The notes: generated from the letters alone by a model not told the origin. Positions 33,665-43,206 are shown, numbered from the stretch's first letter. The stretch is DNA of 53,163 bases from Burkholderiales bacterium (GCA_016200895.1 JACQDX010000136.1:1-53163); one strand, 5' to 3'. Translations and numbers: made by a program.

Positions 33665-35446
33665 ATGAGACAAGTCAGCTTGTGTAAAGTTCTTTTAATT
33701 TTGGGTATTTCTGCAGAAATTTCGACAACGTCGGCGCAGAATGTGACATTTTCCATTGATACTCAAGCAGAGCGCAAGACTATCAGCCCATTGATCTATG
33801 GATATAATGCCTATGCCGATGGTACTGGCCGTGCCGGTTGGGCTAATCAGGGCGGGCAAGCCAGCTTGCAAAGCCTGAACCTGCGTTCTCGCCGCTTGGG
33901 CGGCAATAATATGACCAGCTATAACTGGGAAAATGGCGTCAGCAATTCGGGTAATGACTGGTGCCATTCATCCAATGCTGGTGTCAGTGCTACTGCCGGG
34001 GCGGGCAACCCCAATTCAAATAATGGCCTGGCCTATTACACGCCTGGCGCAGCCTTACAAAGTTTCCAGGACCAGTCGCTGGTGCTGGGCACTTATTCCT
34101 TGCTGCAATTGCCTGCCGCTGGCAAGCTGCCTAAAGACATCATCAACCTCAATCCCCCAAGCACTTGTATGGGTTCCCAGCTTTGGCAAAGCACTGCTGG
34201 ACCATCGAATGTGGACACGGCGCGCTGGGTCAATATCGCCAATGACAAACCGGCAGGGGCCGGTGGCCTGAGTCTGACACCAGGCTTGAATGATGGTGTG
34301 GTTTATATTGATGAAGAAATCAATTTTCTCGTCCAGAAATATGGCAATGCCTCATCTGCAAATGGCGTGAAGGGCTACGAGCTTGATAATGAGCCTGATC
34401 TCTGGCATCACTGGACCACGAACAGTGGGGAGAGTGGCACGCATGCCAATCTGTATCCAACGCTGACCACGGTCACTGATGTCTTGCAGAGAAATATCAG
34501 CCTCGCAACAACCGTCAAACGCATGGATGCAGCTGCTGAAACCTTTGGACCGGCAATCAGCGGCTATCTGGGTTTGTTCAGCCTGTGGGCGGTGTGGGAT
34601 GGGTCTGCCTCGCATCAACCATCTGACTGGGCGCAATACAATGTGGAACCCTTTTACAGCAATAATACCGGTGACCGTTATCGTTACAACGGCATGGCCA
34701 TGGCAAATACCTATCTGGCAAAAATGAACCAGGCTTCGCAAAGCGCTGGCCGCCGTTTGCTGGATGTGTTTTCTTTCCACTACTATCCGCAAGCTTCTTA
34801 CAATGCCGCTGACCGGGTGCAGGCTGCGCGCAGTTTGTGGGATGCTACTTATGTAGAGCCGAGCTGGATTACTCAATCCGGCAATGGCTTTACTGATGGA
34901 CGCTCCCTGCAAATGCTGCCCAAGCTACAGCAATCCATCAATGATTTTTATCCCGGCACCAAACTGGCTGTGACTGAATATGATTTTGGTGGTAAGAGCG
35001 ATATCACAGGAGCCATTGCCCAGGCGGATGCACTGGGTGCCTTTGGCAAACAAGGCGTGTATCTGGCGACTTATTTTGGTGATGCCGAGGAATTCATTGC
35101 TGCCGGGTTTAAAATTTATAGAAATTATGATGGCAATAAATCTGTTTTTCCAGCCACTTCTGTGAAGGCAATTTCCAGTAATAATGCGAATGCGGCGGTG
35201 TATGCAGCGGTTGATGTCAATGATCCTAACGTCATTCATGTCATTGCCATCAATCGTCAGGCCAGTAATGTAACGAGCAGCTTTCAACTGAGCCATCCCG
35301 TGAATCTGAAATACGCCCAGGTTTGGGGTGTCAGCGGCAGCAGTAATGCCATTACTGCCAGAAGTGGGCTAAGCAATATCTCGAAGAATAAATTCAGCTA
35401 TACCTTGCCTGCACGATCTGTCTTGCACTTCGTGTTGAAGCCCTGA
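33665..35446 (+). CDS. Exported glycoside hydrolase family 44 protein
   Basis: ATG 33665 gives 593 residues with a signal peptide (KVLLILGISAEISTTSA); the upstream in-frame ATG at 33611 would add a poor N-terminus. GH44 features: SPLIYGYNAYADG, RRLGGNNMTSYNWENG, GYELDNEPDLW with the acid/base Glu in NEP, DVFSFHYYP, and VTEYDFGG with the nucleophile Glu. The C-terminal 90 residues are a beta-sandwich (VIHVIAINRQAS, LPARSVLHFVLKP). GH44 enzymes cut beta-1,4-glucans such as xyloglucan and carboxymethyl-cellulose. The last residues run into a shared terminator. There is no polysaccharide-use cluster around it. Confidence 0.93.
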   Translation: MRQVSLCKVLLILGISAEISTTSAQNVTFSIDTQAERKTISPLIYGYNAYADGTGRAGWANQGGQASLQSLNLRSRRLGGNNMTSYNWENGVSNSGNDWCHSSNAGVSATAGAGNPNSNNGLAYYTPGAALQSFQDQSLVLGTYSLLQLPAAGKLPKDIINLNPPSTCMGSQLWQSTAGPSNVDTARWVNIANDKPAGAGGLSLTPGLNDGVVYIDEEINFLVQKYGNASSANGVKGYELDNEPDLWHHWTTNSGESGTHANLYPTLTTVTDVLQRNISLATTVKRMDAAAETFGPAISGYLGLFSLWAVWDGSASHQPSDWAQYNVEPFYSNNTGDRYRYNGMAMANTYLAKMNQASQSAGRRLLDVFSFHYYPQASYNAADRVQAARSLWDATYVEPSWITQSGNGFTDGRSLQMLPKLQQSINDFYPGTKLAVTEYDFGGKSDITGAIAQADALGAFGKQGVYLATYFGDAEEFIAAGFKIYRNYDGNKSVFPATSVKAISSNNANAAVYAAVDVNDPNVIHVIAINRQASNVTSSFQLSHPVNLKYAQVWGVSGSSNAITARSGLSNISKNKFSYTLPARSVLHFVLKP

Positions 35447-35450
35447 TTGA

Positions 35451-35478
35451 AAAAGCCACCAGCATGCTAGTGGCTTTT
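35451..35478. terminator. Convergent terminator between GH44 and oxidoreductase genes
   Basis: AAAAGCCAC and GTGGCTTTT enclose a palindromic AGCATGCT centre, with short A/T runs at both ends, so it can serve both genes. Confidence 0.85.
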
Positions 35479-35508
35479 CATCTGACCTGGAGACCTGGAT
35501 AAGCTGAC

Positions 35509-36522
35509 TCAGACTGCCGCGACTTTCAAAATCAGCTTGCCATTGTTTTCGCCAGTGAACAGTTTCTGGAATGCGTCAGGGAAGTTTTCCAGACCTTCGA
35601 CGATATCTTCACGGCTTTTCAATTTGCCAGACATGATCCAGCCACCCATGACCATGGCAGCTTCCATGGCACGCGGGTAAAAGTCGGATACCATCACTCC
35701 CTTCATCGTTGCCCGTTTTACCATCAGGTTCAGGTAGTTTGATGGGCCTTTGATTGGCGTAGTATTGTTGTATTGGGATATTGCACCACAAATCACTACG
35801 CGGGCACCAAAGGCCAGTTGCGCCAGAGCTGCATCCAGGATATCACCGCCGACATTATCGAAATACACGTCTATGCCTTTAGGGCAATGCTGCTTCAAGG
35901 CTGCGTTGACATCTTCACTCTTGTAGTCGATTGCGGCATCGAAACCCAGTTCTTCTGTCAGATAACGGACTTTGTCTGCGCCACCAGCGATACCAACAAC
36001 ACGCGCACCCTTGATCTTGGCAATTTGGCCAACGATGGTGCCGACCGCACCTGCTGCGCCGGATATCACGACAGTATCACCTTCCTTGGGTTGACCAACT
36101 TCGAGCAAACCAAAGTAAGCGGTCATGCCTGGCATGCCCAGAGTACTCAGATACAAAGGTAATGGGGCCAGTTTAGGATCGACCTTGCTGATGCCATTAC
36201 CATCAGAATAGGCATATTCCTGCATTCCCAATATGCCGCTGACATGCTCACCGACAGCAAATTTGGGATTGTTTGATTCAACTACCTGGCCAACAGCCAG
36301 CGCGCGCATGACTTCACCAATAGCAACTGGTGGCATATACGAGTTTTTGCTCTCATTCATCCAGCCGCGCATGGCAGGGTCGAGCGAGATATACAGGTTT
36401 TTGATCAGCACTTCACCTGCTTGCAAGTCACGCAATTGTTCTGTGACATGATGGAAATCGCTGGCTTTAACACTACCTTGTGGACGGGCTGCAAGTTTGA
36501 ATTGAGAATTGATGGCGTTCAT
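35509..36522 (-). CDS. CurA-type NADP-dependent oxidoreductase (medium-chain dehydrogenase)
   Basis: A 337-residue zinc-free MDR protein resembling E. coli CurA and leukotriene/prostaglandin reductases, which reduce activated double bonds with NADPH. Visible: VLIKNLYISLDPAMRGWMNE, the GMPGMTAYFGL motif, nucleotide-binding SGAAGAVGTIVGQIAK, and YFDNVGG. No catalytic zinc cysteines are present. A LysR regulator gene is divergent, 171 bp away, and probably controls it. Confidence 0.93.
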   Translation of the reverse strand: MNAINSQFKLAARPQGSVKASDFHHVTEQLRDLQAGEVLIKNLYISLDPAMRGWMNESKNSYMPPVAIGEVMRALAVGQVVESNNPKFAVGEHVSGILGMQEYAYSDGNGISKVDPKLAPLPLYLSTLGMPGMTAYFGLLEVGQPKEGDTVVISGAAGAVGTIVGQIAKIKGARVVGIAGGADKVRYLTEELGFDAAIDYKSEDVNAALKQHCPKGIDVYFDNVGGDILDAALAQLAFGARVVICGAISQYNNTTPIKGPSNYLNLMVKRATMKGVMVSDFYPRAMEAAMVMGGWIMSGKLKSREDIVEGLENFPDAFQKLFTGENNGKLILKVAAV

Positions 36523-36643
36523 GTTTTTTCCTTGTCGGCTTTAGTGGTTATTTGCTGGTAACTTAGTGACTACTTACTGAGCCAGCAAAGCGCTGACCAT
36601 GGAAACTAGTATAGGATGCATATTGTTGCCTGATAAGGTAGGT

Positions 36644-36657
36644 ATATTGCATAATAT
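36644..36657. promoter_or_regulatory. Palindrome between oxidoreductase and LysR genes
   Basis: ATATT-GCAT-AATAT, with another GCATATTG about 20 bp to the left. It sits in the divergent region 36 bp before the LysR start, where LysR-type regulators normally bind. Candidate site only. Confidence 0.45.
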
Positions 36658-36693
36658 TGTTGTCAAAAACGGGACAATAAAAAGGGGTACTCT

Positions 36694-37590
36694 ATGCTGA
36701 ATCCGCAACACCTTGCAGTATTTGCCTCCATCATCCGTGCTGGCAGTATCAGCAAGGCTGCCGTTCAGTTGGGTTGTGGCAAGTCTTTGTTGTCACGGCA
36801 ACTGGCGAAGCTGGAGCAGGATTTGGGTGCGCGCCTCATACAGCGATCAACCCGCAAGTTGACACTGACTGAAATTGGTGAACAAGTCTTGCATGAAGCG
36901 CAACGCATAGATACCGCGCTGGCCAACATAGAACAAATGGCAGGCCAGCATCAGCAAGAAGTCAAAGGGCGCTTGCGCGTCACATGCCCCATGCCTGCTG
37001 TCTCAAGACTGGTGCCGGTCATGATGGAGTTTTGCCGACGTTATCCGCAAATTGATTTTGCCCTGCAAGTCGAAGACAGGCTGGTCGATCTGATTGCCGG
37101 GCAAATTGATGTCGCCATCCGTGTGTCCCACCTGGAAGACTCCAACCTGATTGCACGCAAGCTGGTGGATAGTCAGCGCATACTCTGTGCGGCACCTGCT
37201 TATCTGGCCAGTGCAGGCCATCCTGTCGTAGCAGGGGACCTGGCGCAGCATGCCTGCCTGTTGTATATCAACGCTGCAGGCAGGACCAATGATGAATGGA
37301 CTTTGCTGGAGCATGGTGAAATCAGAAAAGTCAGAGTGAGCAGCCACTTTCAATCAAATAATGGACTGGCTCTGGTAGCTGCTGCCTGTTCGGGGGCTGG
37401 TATTTTGTTGATAGACAGACTGATCGTCAGCAAGCACTTGCAAAGCGGGGAGTTGGTGGCAGTGCTGGACAATTATCAATTGCCCAGCGGCTCACCAGTG
37501 TATGCAGTGTATCCAGCGCGAGACTGGCTGGCATTGAAGACGGCCACTTTCGTGGCCTTTTTGCAGGAAATATTATTTACCGGCGTCTGA
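36694..37590 (+). CDS. LysR-family transcriptional regulator
   Basis: A 298-residue protein with an N-terminal winged helix-turn-helix (FASIIRAGSISKAAVQLGCGKSLLSRQLAKLEQDLGARLIQRSTRKLTL in the first 60 residues, read in segments) and a LysR_substrate domain from residue 90 (GRLRVTCPMPAVSRLVPVMMEF, GQIDVAIRVSHLEDSNLIARKL). It is divergent from the CurA-type oxidoreductase, its likely target. Its 3' end overlaps the convergent S9 peptidase gene by 18 bp. Confidence 0.94.
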   Translation: MLNPQHLAVFASIIRAGSISKAAVQLGCGKSLLSRQLAKLEQDLGARLIQRSTRKLTLTEIGEQVLHEAQRIDTALANIEQMAGQHQQEVKGRLRVTCPMPAVSRLVPVMMEFCRRYPQIDFALQVEDRLVDLIAGQIDVAIRVSHLEDSNLIARKLVDSQRILCAAPAYLASAGHPVVAGDLAQHACLLYINAAGRTNDEWTLLEHGEIRKVRVSSHFQSNNGLALVAAACSGAGILLIDRLIVSKHLQSGELVAVLDNYQLPSGSPVYAVYPARDWLALKTATFVAFLQEILFTGV

Positions 37591-39606
37591 TGCTGCGAGT
37601 GCTTGGTTTTTACCGATATTCTGGTCAAGGAATTTTTCTACACGGCCCCAAAAATCAATATTGTTTTTGAGCAGGAAAAAGCCATGGCCTTCTTCCGCGT
37701 ATTCTACCCATTCGACATTAGCATTTTTTTCTTTCACCGCCTTATAGAATTTTGTGCCGTGATCTATCGGTACACGGTGATCACGTTTGCCGTAAGCCAT
37801 CAATAAAGGGCGGGTCAGCTTATCGGCATTTTGCAAAGGTGAAGTAGCTTTCAGTTGAGCGGCGTCCTTAACTTGATCGCCAATCAATACCGGCATGCCA
37901 TACCATTTCCACTCATCTGAAAAATCACTCCAGTGGATGTCGTACATGAGGTTGATATCTGTCACGCCTACCCACTCTATGCCACAGCGGAAAATATCCG
38001 GGTCTTTGATCAGACCCATCAAAGTAGCATAACCACCGTAACTGGCACCGGCAATGCAAATACGCTTGGGATCAGCATAGCCTTTGGCAACAGCCCATTT
38101 GGCAGCATCAGCGATGTCATCCTGCATGGCCAGTCCCCATTGCTTGATGCCAGCGCGGAAGTGTTTGCTACCGTAACCTGTGCTGCCACGATAATCCGGC
38201 TCTATGACAACATAGCCGCGAGAGGCAAGGAACTGCGCTTGCGGATTCCAGTTCCAGTGGTTGCCGCGTACATAGGGGCCGCCATGGACCAACACCACGG
38301 TCGGCAGGTTTTTGCCGTTGCTGTTTTTGGGCAGAGTCAAATTGACCGGTATCTGCATGCCATCGCGGGCCGCGTAGTTCAGCATTTCCTTCTCAGCCAT
38401 TTGTTCCGGTTTAATCTCGGGCTTGCTGACGCCCAGGCGTGTCAATTTCCCTGTATTGAAATCAAACAATTGCCATGCACCAGGTGCGATATCCGAATAA
38501 GAATAGACCAGAGCAATATTGGTTTTCAGGTCCGAAGGTAAGTGCAAAGAGTTATATGTATCTGGCAAAAGCGTATTGATCTGCTTTTGTTTTTCAGCGA
38601 TGGCTTCATCAAACCATATGGTCGCAGGTCTGCTCATTTCATAGCGCAGGCCTAGCACTTTCTTTTGCGGGCCGTTATACACCAGTTGCCCATCAAAATC
38701 GTAACCTTTCAATGAAATCACTGGTTCAGGGTCCAGTTGATTCTTTTCCAGATCAAAACGGTACAGCGAACTAAAGTCCTTGCCATTGTTGGCCCGTACA
38801 TATAAATCACCCTCGGGGCTAAAAAATACGGGGGTAATCCTGTCATTCGATGTCCAGTCTGACGTGGCCAGCTTACGCCAGGCATCGGTTTTGGGATCTT
38901 TATAATAAATGATCGCTTTTTCGTCTTCAGTCGTTATTGCAATACGCGGTACACCTGCCTTGTCTATCAGCCATCTACCGACTTTACCAGGACGTGTAAC
39001 AAGCTCAGTATTGCCGGTCAATGTATTCAGTCGATACAGATCATGCACATTGGAACCAGCTTCTACAGCTTGTGTGACATAGATATCCGGTGAACGGGAA
39101 CCATGTGCAATATCGAGGAAATGAGTATACCAAGGCAATTCATTACCGACGACCTTGGTACGGGCGCCAGTGAACTGGTGCGTTACCAGACGCAAGCGCT
39201 TGCTACGGTCCTTATTAACTGCATACAGACCATTGCCAAAAAAACGCTGTGCTTCCTTGTATTGCAGGTCGGTCAGGTCATACACCAGGCGATCATTATT
39301 GATCCAATGGAAAGTCCTGACGTCCTTGTCTTCATAGTTTGCGATAATCTCCGGGCGCAGTTGACCAACTTCAAGCACTGCCAATACCATGCGGTCATTA
39401 GCACCCTTCATGATCATTGCAATATTTTTGCCATCAGGAGAAAGGCGCGCATCACGGAACTGAGATTCTTGAAAAAAACTGGCGATCGGAATAGATTCAG
39501 CCGCGGCATGCGAAACTGGAGCCTGAAGCAAGAACAGGCTGCCGAAAACACCAAAGGCGATTTTGAGGGCGAGAGGCTTGTAAAAGTGATGCATGCGCGC
39601 TTTCAT
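37573..39606 (-). CDS. Exported S9-family prolyl-oligopeptidase-like peptidase
   Basis: Start placed at ATG 39606, giving a classic signal peptide (MKARMHHFYKPLALKIAFGVFGSL then ...APVSHAAAES, shown in parts); a TATAAT on the minus strand at 39631-39626 lies too close for the upstream ATGs to be transcribed. Residues 40-400 are a beta-propeller; the rest is the catalytic alpha/beta hydrolase domain with VLVHGGPYVRG, nucleophile GASYGGYATL, acid in AYGKRDHRVP and His in EEGHGF. It is the dipeptidyl-peptidase/acylaminoacyl-peptidase type of S9. There is no clear Shine-Dalgarno. The stop lies inside the 3' end of the LysR gene. Confidence 0.92.
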   Translation of the reverse strand: MKARMHHFYKPLALKIAFGVFGSLFLLQAPVSHAAAESIPIASFFQESQFRDARLSPDGKNIAMIMKGANDRMVLAVLEVGQLRPEIIANYEDKDVRTFHWINNDRLVYDLTDLQYKEAQRFFGNGLYAVNKDRSKRLRLVTHQFTGARTKVVGNELPWYTHFLDIAHGSRSPDIYVTQAVEAGSNVHDLYRLNTLTGNTELVTRPGKVGRWLIDKAGVPRIAITTEDEKAIIYYKDPKTDAWRKLATSDWTSNDRITPVFFSPEGDLYVRANNGKDFSSLYRFDLEKNQLDPEPVISLKGYDFDGQLVYNGPQKKVLGLRYEMSRPATIWFDEAIAEKQKQINTLLPDTYNSLHLPSDLKTNIALVYSYSDIAPGAWQLFDFNTGKLTRLGVSKPEIKPEQMAEKEMLNYAARDGMQIPVNLTLPKNSNGKNLPTVVLVHGGPYVRGNHWNWNPQAQFLASRGYVVIEPDYRGSTGYGSKHFRAGIKQWGLAMQDDIADAAKWAVAKGYADPKRICIAGASYGGYATLMGLIKDPDIFRCGIEWVGVTDINLMYDIHWSDFSDEWKWYGMPVLIGDQVKDAAQLKATSPLQNADKLTRPLLMAYGKRDHRVPIDHGTKFYKAVKEKNANVEWVEYAEEGHGFFLLKNNIDFWGRVEKFLDQNIGKNQALAASDAGK

Positions 39607-39625
39607 TGCTGGAATGGAATTGCGC

Positions 39626-39631
39626 ATTATA
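39626..39631 (-). promoter_or_regulatory. -10 box (TATAAT) of the S9 peptidase gene
   Basis: A perfect TATAAT on the minus strand, 20 bp before the chosen ATG at 39606. No good -35 is seen. It implies a short leader of roughly 10 nt and decides the start codon. Confidence 0.45.
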
Positions 39632-39704
39632 TACAAGATAAATTCAGATTAAATACAGATTGATAAATGTTAAACATGCTTTAGAGACAATGCTCTTGGC
39701 GTAA

Positions 39705-39742
39705 AAAATGGCCTGTATTGCTTTCACAATACAGGCCATTTT
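39705..39742 (-). terminator. Terminator of the ArgD-type aminotransferase gene
   Basis: A perfect 16-bp stem (AAAATGGCCTGTATTG and its complement) with a 6-base loop; on the minus strand it is followed by a T-run, 15 bp after the stop. Confidence 0.94.
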
Positions 39743-39756
39743 CTTTATCTTGAAGC

Positions 39757-40953
39757 TCAGGCTGCGTTTTTGACTTGCTGTATCACTACACGCAACATGC
39801 TGATCAACTGATCAATCTCTTCTTTCGTCACATTCAATGCTGGCATGAAGCGCAGCAGGTCAAGGCGAGGTGAATTAATCAGCAAACCTACTGGTTCCAT
39901 GTCACGGGCAACTTCTACCAGCTTGCCACCGATATTCTCACCGAGCTTCAAGGCGCGCAACAAACCAAAGCCACGTTCCCCTTGCATGCCGAATTCTTCA
40001 GACAGTTTTTCCAGTTGCTGGCTCAGGTATTCCGCTTTTTCCTGAACCGATGCCAGGAAGCCAGGTTTGGTCAGTTCCTTGAATACCGCGATACCGACAG
40101 CCGCCATCAAGGGCGCACCGTTGTAGGTGCCGCCCTGGTCGCCAGGGACAAAGCAGGCTACTTCTTCACGACACAGTAGTGCCCCGAGCGGCACGCCACC
40201 GCCTATACCTTTGGCCAGGGTCATGATGTCTGGTTCTATGTTCGACAATTGATAGCCAAACAATTCACCAGTACGGCCCATGCCAGTTTGTACTTCATCA
40301 ACGATGAGCAGCAGGCCATGCTTCTTCGTCAACTCACGCAGGGCTTGCATGAACTCAGGGCTGGCAGGGATCACGCCGCCTTCGCCTTGTACCGGCTCCA
40401 GCATGACGCCGACGGTTTTGTCGGTGATCAGTTTTTCTACTGACGCGATATCGTTCAGGTCTGCCTTGGGGAAGCCGCTGACTTGTGGGGCGAATATTGT
40501 GTCCCAGCCTGGTTTGCCGGATGCAGACATCATCGCCAGGGTACGGCCATGGAAGCCATGGTCAAAGGTAATGATTTCAAACGCGCCGTTCTTGTTCAAC
40601 TGGCCCCACTTGCGCGCCAGTTTGACTGCACCCTCATTGGCTTCTGCACCGCTGTTGGTGAAAAACACACGGTCAAAGCAAGAGTTTTTGGTCAGCAGAT
40701 CAGCAAACTCCACCATGGGCGCGTTGTAGAAAGCTGGAGAGGGGTTCAGCAATTTTTTCGATTGTGTTACCAATGCATCATGAATCACGTCAGGGCAATG
40801 TCCCAGGCAATTGACCGCCCAGCCTTGCAGATAATCCAGATATCGCTTGCCCTTGTGATCAGTCAAATACATGCCCTTGCCTTCGACGAACACGAGTTCG
40901 GGGCGTGGGGTGATGTACATCAGGGAATTTACGTTGTACTGACTGAATTCCAT
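39757..40953 (-). CDS. argD: Acetylornithine/ornithine-type class III aminotransferase
   Basis: A 398-residue PLP enzyme of the ArgD/OAT subgroup: [72 protein letters not shown], and the Schiff-base Lys in [16 protein letters not shown]. The size and blocks fit acetylornithine or N-succinyldiaminopimelate aminotransferase. No other arginine genes are nearby, so the substrate is assigned by family only. It is monocistronic with its own terminator. Confidence 0.85.
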   Translation of the reverse strand: MEFSQYNVNSLMYITPRPELVFVEGKGMYLTDHKGKRYLDYLQGWAVNCLGHCPDVIHDALVTQSKKLLNPSPAFYNAPMVEFADLLTKNSCFDRVFFTNSGAEANEGAVKLARKWGQLNKNGAFEIITFDHGFHGRTLAMMSASGKPGWDTIFAPQVSGFPKADLNDIASVEKLITDKTVGVMLEPVQGEGGVIPASPEFMQALRELTKKHGLLLIVDEVQTGMGRTGELFGYQLSNIEPDIMTLAKGIGGGVPLGALLCREEVACFVPGDQGGTYNGAPLMAAVGIAVFKELTKPGFLASVQEKAEYLSQQLEKLSEEFGMQGERGFGLLRALKLGENIGGKLVEVARDMEPVGLLINSPRLDLLRFMPALNVTKEEIDQLISMLRVVIQQVKNAA

Positions 40954-41005
40954 TTCAAGACTCCTAAGGTCGTTACAGTGGGTGGGGTAGACAAAAATTC
41001 AAGAT

Positions 41006-41036
41006 AAAAAAAAGCCACAGGGCGGAACCTGTGGCT
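41006..41036 (-). terminator. Terminator downstream of the ferredoxin-reductase gene
   Basis: AGCCACAGG (41013-41021) and CCTGTGGCT (41028-41036) with a GCGGAA loop; on the minus strand eight T's follow. It lies about 200 bp after the reductase stop, so that gene has a long 3' UTR. Confidence 0.88.
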
Positions 41037-41238
41037 GGATATTCGTGGTGCAGCTTTTTACGCGCACGCTCACTCCTACATCGGCCCAGGCTCGCTTAGC
41101 GAGTTGCGACGTCGTGCAATATTCGGTGAGGACATGTCAGTAAAAATTTTCATAAAACGGATAGTAGGACTTTTTGCGCACTGCGTCAAAATAAATTTTG
41201 AGGCTGGCGCAAAAAGCCGCTTGCTGGCATTCGGGCGA
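41037..41238. repeat. Non-coding 3' region with palindromic repeat-like motifs
   Basis: It contains CTCGCT-T-AGCGAG (41091-41103), next to GACGTC, and CTCACTCCTA (41070-41079), the same ten bases found at the right end of the structured repeat near 25007. No supported ORF. It looks like dispersed extragenic repeat material in the reductase 3' UTR. Confidence 0.4.
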
Positions 41239-42264
41239 TCAACTCGCCAGATCAGCCTCAGAAGTAAAGGAATCTGCATAGAACTCGTCTGCAGGCAACC
41301 GGCATTGCGCTGTAAAGTCGCGCTTGGCCGAGTCAACCACAATAGGGGCGCCGCAGGCATACACTTGATGACCTGACAAATCTGCATGATCAGCTATGAC
41401 TGCCTGATGCACAAAACCGCTACGACCAGACCATTCATCTTCAGGCAAGGCGTCAGAAACGACAGGGATATAGTTAAAGCCCGGTATTTGCTTTTCCCAT
41501 TCCTTGCACAGTGCATGCATATAAAGGTCAGCAGGGCGGCGGCCACCCCAGTATAGGCTGACTGGGCGTTTGGATTCTATATGGATCAAGTGTTCCACCA
41601 AAGCCTTGATAGGGGCAAAACCAGTGCCCGAGGCTAACAGGATAATTGGTTTTTCACTATCTTCACGCAAGAAGAAAGTACCTTGCGGACCTTCAAAGCG
41701 CAGGATGTCGCGTTCTTTCAGAGTGGTAAACACTTGATCAGTGAACAAACCGCCTGACATATGACGCACGTGCAAGGTGATATGTTCGTCCAGATGCGGT
41801 GCATTCGCCATGCTATAGCTGCGGCGTTTGCCATCCCTGAGCAGGAATTCTATATATTGGCCAGCGCGGTATTGCAGACGTTCATTGGCTGGCAATTGCA
41901 GGGCGATGAGCATAACATCGTGCGAAAGCTTTTCCAGTTTGGCAATGCGGCTAGGCATTTTCTTGACCGGGTAATCAGCATCAGCGACGATTTCACGGGC
42001 TTCTATGGTCAGGTCGGATTGTGGTTTGGCACAGCAGAACAAGGACATGCCCAGGGCCTCTTCAGCCTCGGGCAGGGCGCGTTGCTGGTGCGGGCCATGC
42101 TTTACCGTGCCGCTGGCTATTTTGCCCTTGCAAGAACCGCAGGCACCATTTTTACAGCCATATGGCAAGATGACGCCTGCGCGCAGAGCTGCCGACAATA
42201 CGGTTTCATCTTCTTCGCAGCTAAATTGACGGCCACTAGGGGTGACACTTACTTGAAAAGTCAT
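41239..42264 (-). CDS. 2Fe-2S ferredoxin-type NAD(P)H oxidoreductase (CDP-6-deoxy-glucoseen-reductase-like)
   Basis: Start set at 42264 (MTFQVSVTPSGRQF), 341 residues. An N-terminal plant-type ferredoxin domain carries the cluster cysteines in YGCKNGACGSCKG and a fourth Cys in SLFCC; then a flavin domain (RRSYSMANAPH, GGLFTDQVF) and an NAD(P) domain (IILLASGTGFAPIKALV, YACGAP). The order matches the AscD/Mmo-reductase-like proteins that pass electrons from NAD(P)H to an oxygenase or other partner. No partner gene is adjacent. The start lies 12 bp from the divergent epimerase start. Confidence 0.92.
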   Translation of the reverse strand: MTFQVSVTPSGRQFSCEEDETVLSAALRAGVILPYGCKNGACGSCKGKIASGTVKHGPHQQRALPEAEEALGMSLFCCAKPQSDLTIEAREIVADADYPVKKMPSRIAKLEKLSHDVMLIALQLPANERLQYRAGQYIEFLLRDGKRRSYSMANAPHLDEHITLHVRHMSGGLFTDQVFTTLKERDILRFEGPQGTFFLREDSEKPIILLASGTGFAPIKALVEHLIHIESKRPVSLYWGGRRPADLYMHALCKEWEKQIPGFNYIPVVSDALPEDEWSGRSGFVHQAVIADHADLSGHQVYACGAPIVVDSAKRDFTAQCRLPADEFYADSFTSEADLAS

Positions 42265-42276
42265 ACAATCCTGAAC

Positions 42277-43206
42277 ATGAAAAAACAGTTTAAACAAATT
42301 GGCAAGCCACGCTTGCTTATCATAGGTTGCGGTGATGTAGGTATGCGCTTGTTGCCCTTATTGCGCCAGCATTTTCGCATCTTTGCCCTGACCAGCCAGA
42401 CTGGGCGCTGTGCACAATTGCGTGCTGCTGGTGCCATTCCCTTAATTGGAAACCTGGATCAGCCACATACCCTGGCGCGCCTCAAAGGACTGGCAGACAG
42501 GGTTGTTCATCTGGCACCACCACCCTCAGACGGCAAGACCGACAGACGCACACAAAATTTGACCGCCATTTTACCTGACAAGAGCCGCCTTGTTTATATC
42601 AGTACCACGGGCGTCTATGGCGACTGTGCAGGGGCATCGTTTGACGAGACCAGAGCGGTCAGTCCACAAAACGCCCGCGCCCAGCGCCGCGTGGCTGCTG
42701 AAAACTGCCTGCGTGCCTGGGCCAGACGTAGCTATTCCTGCCTTTCCATCCTGCGGGTGCCGGGTATTTATGCTGCTGATCGTCTACCGATTGAACGTCT
42801 GCACAAGGGCACTCCAGCGCTTATTGAAGCTGACGATGTGTACACCAATCACATTCATGCTGAAGATCTGGCGCAGTTGATCCGGCTAGCATTGTTCCGT
42901 GCGTTACCCAATCGGGTTTATCACGCAGTGGACGATAGCGACATGAAGATGGCAGCATATTTTGATCTGGTGGCGGATGCGTTCGCATTACCGAGGCCGC
43001 CACGCTTGCCACGCGCCGAGCTGGCGCAGCAAGTCAGCCCGGTATTATTGTCCTTCATGTCGGAATCAAGGCGTATGCAAAATCAGCGTATCAAGCTGGA
43101 GTTGGGGGCGCGTCTGCGTTACGCCTCGGTAGCTGAAGGTGTGAAAGCGGCAACGGTAGAATCAGCCGCAGTAGTAGTAGCCACAACAAGCGGCAAGATA
43201 ATATAG
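42277..43206 (+). CDS. NAD(P)-dependent epimerase/dehydratase-like protein (extended SDR, YeeZ-like)
   Basis: ATG 42277 gives 309 residues. N-terminal Rossmann motif RLLIIGCGDVGMRLL, DRVVHLAPPPSDG, YISTTGVYGDCAG with the SDR serine/Tyr region, and ILRVPGIYAADRLP. It resembles YeeZ/SDR_a5-like atypical SDRs; the substrate is unknown. The C-terminal 25 residues after LGARLRYAS extend past the usual end and are encoded in DNA that overlaps the convergent histidine kinase by 88 bp. Its promoter must lie inside the divergent reductase gene. Confidence 0.88.
   Translation: MKKQFKQIGKPRLLIIGCGDVGMRLLPLLRQHFRIFALTSQTGRCAQLRAAGAIPLIGNLDQPHTLARLKGLADRVVHLAPPPSDGKTDRRTQNLTAILPDKSRLVYISTTGVYGDCAGASFDETRAVSPQNARAQRRVAAENCLRAWARRSYSCLSILRVPGIYAADRLPIERLHKGTPALIEADDVYTNHIHAEDLAQLIRLALFRALPNRVYHAVDDSDMKMAAYFDLVADAFALPRPPRLPRAELAQQVSPVLLSFMSESRRMQNQRIKLELGARLRYASVAEGVKAATVESAAVVVATTSGKII

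Noticed and set aside
33416..33673. 85-codon minus-strand ORF in the protease/GH44 gap
   Set aside because: AT-rich random composition, overlaps the GH44 signal-peptide region and lacks a start signal.
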